Shown: positions 58,521 to 64,000 of the stretch, in pieces
Position numbering within the stretch: the stretch's first letter is position 1
Layout of the letters: every line of letters starts with the position of its first letter
Origin: an uncultured Actinomyces sp.
Lineage (GTDB): Bacteria; Actinomycetota; Actinomycetes; Actinomycetales; Actinomycetaceae
NCBI GenBank assembly: GCA_900541895.1
Contig: UWSI01000006.1
Location: 1-64,000, forward strand
DNA length: 64,000 nucleotides
Reading direction: 5' to 3'
The notes under the pieces: generated by a model
What the model was told of the DNA's origin: nothing
The model's input: the letters and a program-made list of their open reading frames with translations, nothing else
The model's database searches: none
Program-made: the position numbers and the translations under genes

Positions 58521-59030
58521 GTGATCTCGGTTCGACACTGTTCTAAGCCCGGCTGCTCGAAGCCTGCTGTAGCTACACTCACCTACGATTATTCGGATTC
58601 GACTGCTGTTGTCGGTTCGCTTTCAGCGGCTGCAGACCCCAATGCCTACGACCTGTGTGAGCACCATGCAAATAGTTTGACCGTCCCGCGTGGGTGGCAG
58701 ATCGTGCGCCTTCAGACGACCTTCGAACCGGCACCTCCATCGGGGGATGACCTTATGGCTCTTGTCGACGCCGTTCGCCAAGCTGCTGCGCACACCCGAA
58801 ACCGCGCACAGGGCACTGACGCTGTGGAAACCAAGACTCCTACTCAGTCTGCATCTGTCGCGAAAACGGCTGCCGCGGCCTCGGCGCACGCTGAGCTTGG
58901 CCCCTTCGCTCAACCGACTAGCTCTCACGAGGCCGAATCCTCAAGCCCCCTCGATCCACATTCGCCGTGGGCTCGTCGCCGGGCTCAGTTTAAAGTGATC
59001 ACCGAGGAGCCTTCTTCCGATCACGAATAA
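58521..59030 (+). CDS. DUF3499 family protein
   Basis: 169-aa cytosolic protein of the actinobacterial DUF3499 family (Rv3258c in Mycobacterium, near whiB2). The conserved N-terminal 70 residues read RHCSKPGCSKPAVATLTYDY, with a later CEHH, so Cys7, Cys12 and the CEHH cluster could bind zinc. The C-terminal half is Ala/Ser/Pro-rich and disordered-looking. GTG 58521 fits the family start and the promoter. Function unknown. It is convergent with the RDD gene, 18 bases apart. Confidence 0.88.
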   Translation: MISVRHCSKPGCSKPAVATLTYDYSDSTAVVGSLSAAADPNAYDLCEHHANSLTVPRGWQIVRLQTTFEPAPPSGDDLMALVDAVRQAAAHTRNRAQGTDAVETKTPTQSASVAKTAAAASAHAELGPFAQPTSSHEAESSSPLDPHSPWARRRAQFKVITEEPSSDHE

Positions 59031-59048
59031 GATGGCTGCGCGCGTGTA

Positions 59049-59888
59049 CTAGACCTCGAAGGGGACAGCTTCCACCTGTTGCCGGCGAGCTTCAAGGATA
59101 TCTTGTCGCTTGAGTTCCTTCGCGTACTCCCGGTCGCGCAGAACGACAAGAACCGCTGCGAGGAAACGCTCGGGGTGAATGTTTGTTGGCGGCTTGGGTG
59201 AAACAAAAGCCGAAACCCGTCCCGCTAAGGACATTGCGATCGACAGACGTAGCTGGTCAAGAATCTGGCGGTTATTGTGCAGAAAATTCATACACTCAAA
59301 GTGCAGTTCATCCGGGATCGGAAGAACTTGCGCGTGAGAGGCCCACTGAGCACAATCGGGGGGCATAACCAACGGTGGATAAAAGATGGGCTCGGGAACC
59401 TGAATAACCATGGTCCCTGCTGCGACGTCCCCTAGACGTGTTGCTCGCGGCGAGAAGACCGTTGCCATGAAAGACAAGAGGCCGAAGAGCATGTAGGTTT
59501 CCACCACTGCAGTCATTGCGCGGACGAAGGAGTGACGCGCGGTGATAATCCCGCCATCCCGACGCACAACTTTTAGGTTAAAGGCCCACTTACCGAGGGA
59601 ATAACCATGGGTCAAGACCTCAACGGCAAAGGGGAGGACTACTAAAGATAAGAAAATATCGATAACGCGCATTGCCGTCGCCAAGGTTGTTGGAACGTCG
59701 TGACCAGCGGTGAAAGCAACAAAAATGCACGTAAGAACGAAAAGAGCTCCAACATACAGGGTCAGGTCTATGAGGAAAGCAGCGGCCCTGACAAAAGGAG
59801 AAGCGGGTTTGAGATCGAGTTTGACGCCCTCACCGCTGATGAAAGATTCATCAGAAATTCGTTGGACGTTTACAGGAAGCTCGCTCAT
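59049..59888 (-). CDS. RDD family membrane protein
   Basis: 279-aa protein with an RDD domain: SPFVRAAAFLIDLTLYVGALF opens it (Arg and Asp in the first helix), a second helix pair follows, and TRLGDVAAGTMVIQVPEP closes it, within residues 1-170. The remaining ~110 residues are cytosolic. RDD proteins include Na+/H+ antiporters, but most are uncharacterised. In actinobacteria it pairs with SpoIIM and MoxR/DUF58 genes, as here. ATG 59888 is chosen because TATAGT ends seven bases upstream. It is divergent from the SpoIIM gene with only 19 bases between starts. Confidence 0.88.
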   Translation of the reverse strand: MSELPVNVQRISDESFISGEGVKLDLKPASPFVRAAAFLIDLTLYVGALFVLTCIFVAFTAGHDVPTTLATAMRVIDIFLSLVVLPFAVEVLTHGYSLGKWAFNLKVVRRDGGIITARHSFVRAMTAVVETYMLFGLLSFMATVFSPRATRLGDVAAGTMVIQVPEPIFYPPLVMPPDCAQWASHAQVLPIPDELHFECMNFLHNNRQILDQLRLSIAMSLAGRVSAFVSPKPPTNIHPERFLAAVLVVLRDREYAKELKRQDILEARRQQVEAVPFEV

Positions 59889-59895
59889 GTATGAC

Positions 59896-59901
59896 ACTAT
59901 A
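59896..59901 (-). promoter_or_regulatory. -10 box for leaderless RDD gene
   Basis: TATAGT on the minus strand ends seven bases before ATG 59888. The spacer to the divergent gene is so short that this box overlaps any promoter the plus-strand gene could have here. Confidence 0.5.
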
Positions 59902-59907
59902 TCTTGT

Positions 59908-60897
59908 ATGGATATCGACGCACTAAAAGCTTCACATATGCGCCATTGGAATCGTTTTCATCAATTGGCGCATTCGCGTCGATTGACGGGACCAGAAATT
60001 GATGAGCTTTCAGTGCTTTATCGGCAGGTCACCGCTGATCTTGCGAAAGTACGTTCACAAAACCCGGACCAGGATGTCATTTCCTATCTCTCTGGTGAGC
60101 TCTTGCATGCGCGAGCTCGATTGACGGGAACGTCTGGAGCGAGCCTGTGGGCGATTTCGCGTTGGTTCCGTCATGATCTTCCCGCAGCTCTGTATCGGAT
60201 CCGCTATGTCACGATTGCGATCATGCTCATTTTCATCGCGATGACAGCGTTGCAGACGTGGTGGATCTTGCGTGACCCCGCTGCTCTCTCAATGCTGGGA
60301 AGTCCGGAACACCTGAAGGACTACGCGACAACACAATTTTCCAGCTACTACAGTCAAGACACCAACGCCTCTTTCATGTCCTATGTGTGGACGAATAATG
60401 CCTTTATTGCCTTGCGTGTCGTTGCAGGTGGAATCACAGGGTTCTATCCAATTTTGGCTTTGTGGGGGAATGCCCAAAACCTAGGAATTTCCGCTGCGGT
60501 TGTCATTCACTATGCCGGCCCTGCGCACTTTTTCAGTTTTATCCTTCCCCACGGAATCCCAGAATTGACGGCAATTTGGATCTCAACCGCAGCGGGCTTG
60601 CGCCTCTTCTGGGCGTGGCTTGTTCCAGGACGAAAGACTAGAGGCCAAGCGCTCGGCGAGGCAGGGCGTTCGATGATCACTGTTGGTTTGGGAATGGTGA
60701 TTTTGCTCTTCTTGTGCGGAGCCATTGAAGGTTTTATCACGCCGTCTGATCTTCCGCTGTGGCTGAAGATCACCTGCGGTGTGACACTGACTGCAAGTGT
60801 GTGGATCTATACCTTCGTGGCTGGTGGGCGTGCTTATCAGGCGGGAGTGAGCGGTGACCTTGACGAAGACGCCGGTTACGCAACACCTGTGATCTAA
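59908..60897 (+). CDS. stage II sporulation protein M-like membrane protein
   Basis: 329-aa polytopic protein of the SpoIIM group found in non-sporulating actinobacteria. The N-terminus MDIDALKASHMRHWNRFHQL is the usual start, the cytosolic part runs to about residue 95, and at least five helices follow. NAFIALRVVAGGITGFYPI and HGIPELTAIWISTAAGLRL are the conserved DUF95 segments. No ribosome site precedes ATG 59908; a longer frame starting inside the RDD gene is less likely. Proposed partner of the RDD, DUF58 and MoxR proteins. Confidence 0.88.
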   Translation: MDIDALKASHMRHWNRFHQLAHSRRLTGPEIDELSVLYRQVTADLAKVRSQNPDQDVISYLSGELLHARARLTGTSGASLWAISRWFRHDLPAALYRIRYVTIAIMLIFIAMTALQTWWILRDPAALSMLGSPEHLKDYATTQFSSYYSQDTNASFMSYVWTNNAFIALRVVAGGITGFYPILALWGNAQNLGISAAVVIHYAGPAHFFSFILPHGIPELTAIWISTAAGLRLFWAWLVPGRKTRGQALGEAGRSMITVGLGMVILLFLCGAIEGFITPSDLPLWLKITCGVTLTASVWIYTFVAGGRAYQAGVSGDLDEDAGYATPVI

Positions 60898-60904
60898 GAA
60901 ATCC

Positions 60905-62239
60905 TTAGATCTTTCCGGCCTTCTTCAGTGCAATGTACGTGTCTGCAAGACGTGCGGGCAAGAAGCCCGCGTCACAATCAACGACATAAGCGCCAAGTGC
61001 GCGAGAATCATTGGCACCGGCATCAAGGTCGCGGATCGTCGCACTTGCCGCGGCAGCGGTGAAGGCAGAAGCTGCGTCGCTCCAATCGCGTTCCATTCGA
61101 CCAAGCTCGGGGTCGCGTGCACCCGCGACAACTACTCTGTGACGCTTGCTGAGCGCCGCAATGGCCTCGGAAAAATCTGCGTCTGTAGCTGCGGGAGGGA
61201 TCTCGGTCAGTAGGACGACAAGCCCCGGGTGATGCATGCGCTTCTCAACTGAGGACACGACCAGCTGCCAATCCAGCGGGAGAAGGGAAGGCTGGACGCG
61301 CGAGAAAGCCTGCGCGGCCTCGCTAATCAAATTTCCCCCACGTGCCTGGGCAAGATCTTCGTGAATACTGCGGTCCAGAGCAAGCAGATGAACTTGATCT
61401 CCGGCGCGGTCAGCCAGAACCCCCAGCAAGAGTGCCGCCTCGATCTCAGCATCCAAACGAGGTGCAACCCCCAACTCGACCAGGTCTTTATCTCCCAAGT
61501 CCTTTTCCTGAGCCTCGCCCAAGAGCATTGCCCCCGAACGCCCGGTGTCGACAACGATCATGACGTGACGGTCGCGTTCGGGTCGCCACGTGCGTACAAC
61601 CAAATCTTTTGAGCGCGCCGAGGCTCGCCAATCGATATCGCGCGGATCATCTCCGCGGACGTACTCGCGCAACGAATCAAATTCCGTTCCCGGGCCTCGA
61701 AGAATTGTGGCGGTTGTCCCCGCAAGCTCATGCAGCCGCGCAAGCCGAGAAGGAAGAAGACGCTTCGCGCGGAATGGAGGAAGCGCGGTCAGGGTTAGTG
61801 GCGCCGCAATCGAGGTCTGACGGGCGGCCATTCGCAGAGGACCCCAGGAACGAATCGTCACGTAGTCGGCGCGAACGCTTCCACGTCGCTCCAGCTGTAA
61901 GAGCGTCGTAAACGGCATCGGAACATCCGCTTCGAGCTCACACGAATGTGAATAGGGAGTGGGGTGTGCCGAGGGCGGCCACGCATCCCTTACATCCACG
62001 CGCATGGGGAGCGACGAGCGCAGAGAAAGGCGCGAATGGCCGGGAGAATCCATTGCAATAGGCGTATCGATGGAGCGCTCAATGACCAACTGCCTGGGGG
62101 AAGGCGCAAGGTAAGCATCAAAGGCCCACAGGCATGCGCACAGAACACACCATCCGACAATGAAACCCCATATCGGGAAGAAAAACAGTGGAATGACCCC
62201 CAAGAAAATGGGGATACTCGCGCGCCAAGACAGTGCCAT
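60905..62239 (-). CDS. DUF58 domain protein (MoxR-linked)
   Basis: 444-aa protein with two N-terminal helices (about 8-45), then a beta-rich segment. The DUF58 core follows, with FDSLREYVRGDDPRDIDWRASARSKDLVVRTW (quoted in parts elsewhere) and the vWA-like VMIVVDTGRSGAM. DUF58 proteins are thought to work with MoxR ATPases on membrane or periplasmic complexes. Its ATG overlaps the moxR stop by one base (TGATG). Very little sequence (7 bases) separates it from the convergent SpoIIM gene. Confidence 0.92.
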   Translation of the reverse strand: MALSWRASIPIFLGVIPLFFFPIWGFIVGWCVLCACLWAFDAYLAPSPRQLVIERSIDTPIAMDSPGHSRLSLRSSLPMRVDVRDAWPPSAHPTPYSHSCELEADVPMPFTTLLQLERRGSVRADYVTIRSWGPLRMAARQTSIAAPLTLTALPPFRAKRLLPSRLARLHELAGTTATILRGPGTEFDSLREYVRGDDPRDIDWRASARSKDLVVRTWRPERDRHVMIVVDTGRSGAMLLGEAQEKDLGDKDLVELGVAPRLDAEIEAALLLGVLADRAGDQVHLLALDRSIHEDLAQARGGNLISEAAQAFSRVQPSLLPLDWQLVVSSVEKRMHHPGLVVLLTEIPPAATDADFSEAIAALSKRHRVVVAGARDPELGRMERDWSDAASAFTAAAASATIRDLDAGANDSRALGAYVVDCDAGFLPARLADTYIALKKAGKI

Positions 62240-63216
62240 CAGCGAGGAACCGGGACCTGCTCGAGGATCGATGCGATGACAGAGTGAGTGTTTAAGCCTT
62301 CCAATTCTGCTTCCGCCTTCATGCTCAGGCGGTGTGCAAGAACCGAGTCAGCCATTGCCTTGACATCATCAGGAGTGACGAAAGAACGTCCCTGAAGGAA
62401 CGCCCAGACGCGGCACACGCGAAGTAATGCGGTTGCACCACGGGGAGAGACACCGATGCGGACAGCGGGAGAGGTGCGGGTCGCGCGGATGAGATCGACC
62501 ATGTAGGTCAAAACCGCGGGGGAGACCTCAATGTGTTCTGCCTGCTCGCGAGCCGTCAAGATATCCGAGGCGTTTGCGACGGGGTGCAGATCAGCACTGC
62601 CCAAATCCAGTGGATTAAAACCATTTTGGTGGCGAAGAAGAATATTGAATTCGTCCTCGCGAGAGGGTAGAGGCAGATCAAGCTTGAGTAAGAAACGGTC
62701 GAGCTGGGCCTCAGGAAGGGGATAGGTGCCCTCATATTCGACAGGGTTCTGGGTGGCGATCACCATGAAGGGCGAGGCCAGCGGGCGGGTATGCCCATCG
62801 ACACTGACCTGATGCTCTTCCATCGCTTCCAAGAGCGCAGATTGAGTCTTGGGGGGAGTTCGGTTAATTTCATCTGCCAGAAGAAGATTGGTGAAGATCG
62901 GTCCCGGGCGGAACTCAAACTCGCTCTTGCCGTTGTCCCACACCAAAGAACCCGTGATATCGGCGGGCATAAGGTCTGGGGTGAATTGGACACGCGTCAT
63001 GGTCAAATCGATGCATCGAGCAAGGGTTCGAACCAAGAGTGTTTTTGCAACGCCGGGGACGCCTTCAAGCAGGACGTGTCCATCGGCTACCAGAGCGATG
63101 ATCAGGCCGGTGAGTGCGCCTTCTTGGCCGACGACAGCCTTGCCGATTTCTGAATGCAGGGAAACCAGAGCGTCACGGGCATCACGCCCCTGGGGCGGTA
63201 GTTCGGGGCTTGTCAT
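62239..63216 (-). CDS. MoxR-family AAA+ ATPase
   Basis: 325-aa chaperone-like ATPase. Walker A is EGVPGVAKTLL, Walker B LLLADEINRTPPKTQ, sensor 1 ATQNPVEYEGTYPLPEAQLDRF, and sensor 2 lies in ISVSPRGATAL-like IGVSPRGATALL. MoxR proteins help assemble or activate partner complexes. ATG 63216 overlaps the upstream stop (ATGA); GGAG lies 12 bases away. It sits between DUF4350 and DUF58, the standard order. Confidence 0.95.
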   Translation of the reverse strand: MTSPELPPQGRDARDALVSLHSEIGKAVVGQEGALTGLIIALVADGHVLLEGVPGVAKTLLVRTLARCIDLTMTRVQFTPDLMPADITGSLVWDNGKSEFEFRPGPIFTNLLLADEINRTPPKTQSALLEAMEEHQVSVDGHTRPLASPFMVIATQNPVEYEGTYPLPEAQLDRFLLKLDLPLPSREDEFNILLRHQNGFNPLDLGSADLHPVANASDILTAREQAEHIEVSPAVLTYMVDLIRATRTSPAVRIGVSPRGATALLRVCRVWAFLQGRSFVTPDDVKAMADSVLAHRLSMKAEAELEGLNTHSVIASILEQVPVPR

Positions 63217-64000
63217 TGATACTCAATCTCCTGTGTGAGCGCGGATAGTGCTTCGGCCAATTCGACCAGTTCTAAGTTGTTTGTTGGGGCTGGACCCCAC
63301 AGTAAATCACTCACGTGCTTGGTCAGCAATCCTCGCGCCGCAAGTGCGTGTTCTAGGGTGGCTCGCGGTGCTTTCGGGTCGATTCCCAAGCGCTTGGCGA
63401 TTATCGTCACGGCTTCGATTCGTAAGAGGCGCGCCGCGTGAGCATGTTGCTTCTGCGAAGCCATTAGACGTCCGCGGCCTTTAGTTGTCTCTGATGAAGG
63501 GACGTAAGAGGGCAGATCTTCGGGAACCAAACGTCCCAATCGTTGGCCTCGAGAAAAACCGATGACGGTAATTCCGATGCCGATCAGCGAAAGGATTGGG
63601 ATCAGCCACTCGGGTTGAAGAGTGTCAACTTTGTCGCTCGATAGGACGTTGTCTTTGCTGCCGTCATACCAGTAGATGGTTGGTTTCTGCGCCATGGCAT
63701 TGATGACAAGTGCCGCATTGCCATCACTATCAATCCATTGATTTGATGCGATAGCTCCATCGGCGATGATCGCGCGGAAACGATCGCCCTCATTCTTTTC
63801 AAGGTAGGCATAGGCGTCATCTACAGGGAAACACTTGGTCCATCCAGCTTCGGTGGTGGTAATAAGCTGCCCACTCTCATTGAGCAGAGTTTGAGCTTTT
63901 TGCGCAGGCTCGGAAGCGCATTCTGCAGAGAGGATTTTCGTCGATTTTGCCGTCTTTGAAGTCGTCACCTCAATGGAGGGGGTATCAAGATCTGAACCGT
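63213..64000 (-). CDS. DUF4350-type membrane protein (start outside window)
   Basis: The frame is open to the right edge, so the true start and the first helix are missing; an internal GTG at 63968 is not needed. About 262 residues are seen. A soluble external part comes first (SAECASEPAQKAQTLLNE, GDRFRAIIADGAIASNQW), then one helix (about WLIPILSLIGIGITVIGF). The cytosolic tail has a helical repeat (LRIEAVTIIAKRLGIDPKA). Placement before MoxR and DUF58 matches the actinobacterial DUF4350 gene. Its stop overlaps the moxR start. Confidence 0.8.
   Translation of the reverse strand, partial: GSDLDTPSIEVTTSKTAKSTKILSAECASEPAQKAQTLLNESGQLITTTEAGWTKCFPVDDAYAYLEKNEGDRFRAIIADGAIASNQWIDSDGNAALVINAMAQKPTIYWYDGSKDNVLSSDKVDTLQPEWLIPILSLIGIGITVIGFSRGQRLGRLVPEDLPSYVPSSETTKGRGRLMASQKQHAHAARLLRIEAVTIIAKRLGIDPKAPRATLEHALAARGLLTKHVSDLLWGPAPTNNLELVELAEALSALTQEIEYQ

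Noticed and set aside
59710..59907. N-terminal extension of the SpoIIM-like gene into the RDD gene
   Set aside because: The extra 66 residues are antisense to RDD coding sequence and do not resemble SpoIIM N-termini; family proteins begin with MDxDA as at 59908.

Overview
The window looks like a stretch of core chromosome from a moderately high-GC actinobacterium, most likely of the Actinomycetales (Actinomyces/Schaalia-like). This is inferred from gene content. Markers are a WhiB regulator next to TIGR03089, DUF3499 and DUF5719 families, a 7Fe ferredoxin next to an actinobacterial DapC, an LGFP-repeat exoprotein, a galactofuranose (Galf) wall-glycan locus, ComEC without a metallo-beta-lactamase domain, and many leaderless starts (TAnnnT 6-7 bases before ATG or GTG). 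I see no mycolate genes, tRNAs, rRNAs, CRISPR arrays, insertion sequences or phage genes. No gene-free stretch exceeds 300 bases.

Layout. 1-2695 (minus): valS, 3' end cut by the window edge. 2895-10587 (plus): a peptide-use block with an M20 metallopeptidase, a dipeptide/oligopeptide ABC importer (lipoprotein, two permeases, one fused double ATPase) and a cytosolic C39-like cysteine peptidase. 10565-14710 (minus): sugar-porter MFS, Na+/H+ antiporter family protein, proC. 14852-18222 (plus): comEA, comEC, holA. 18256-23759: PlsC-like acyltransferase, a rhomboid-like/aminoacyl-PG-synthase fusion with an overlapping membrane esterase, and a sugar-phosphate mutarotase. 23872-28385: typA, a small SH3-like protein, fdxA-dapC, maf. 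28463-34859: class III cyclase with a pH-sensor-type regulatory domain, an OmpR/HK two-component pair, galE, an unknown 556-aa protein, a Nudix hydrolase.

34927-57907 is mainly about cell-wall glycans. The minus-strand group has two LytR-CpsA-Psr (LCP) ligases, a lipoprotein and an LGFP-repeat/C39 exoprotein. The plus-strand group has two GT2 enzymes, UDP-galactopyranose mutase (glf), a Wzm/Wzt exporter, a large polytopic protein, a GlfT2-type galactofuranosyltransferase, a polyprenyl-phosphate GT2 and GtrA. Together these can make UDP-Galf (with galE), build a lipid-linked galactan, export it and ligate it to peptidoglycan. Then come a lipoprotein, TIGR03089, WhiB, a 1013-aa membrane glycosyltransferase and DUF5719. 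58008-64000 holds a zincin-fold relative without HExxH, DUF3499, and the RDD/SpoIIM/DUF58/MoxR/DUF4350 membrane group, cut by the right edge.

The most interesting items are the Galf wall-polymer locus beside an LGFP-repeat peptidase, the dense set of leaderless promoters (including one that may drive a leaderless upstream ORF overlapping a glycosyltransferase start), an apparently over-represented heptamer CGAGGCC on both strands, translational coupling of WhiB to a giant glycosyltransferase, and a stop codon followed by a 37-codon open extension. Functions are assigned from protein motifs read by eye. No searches were run.
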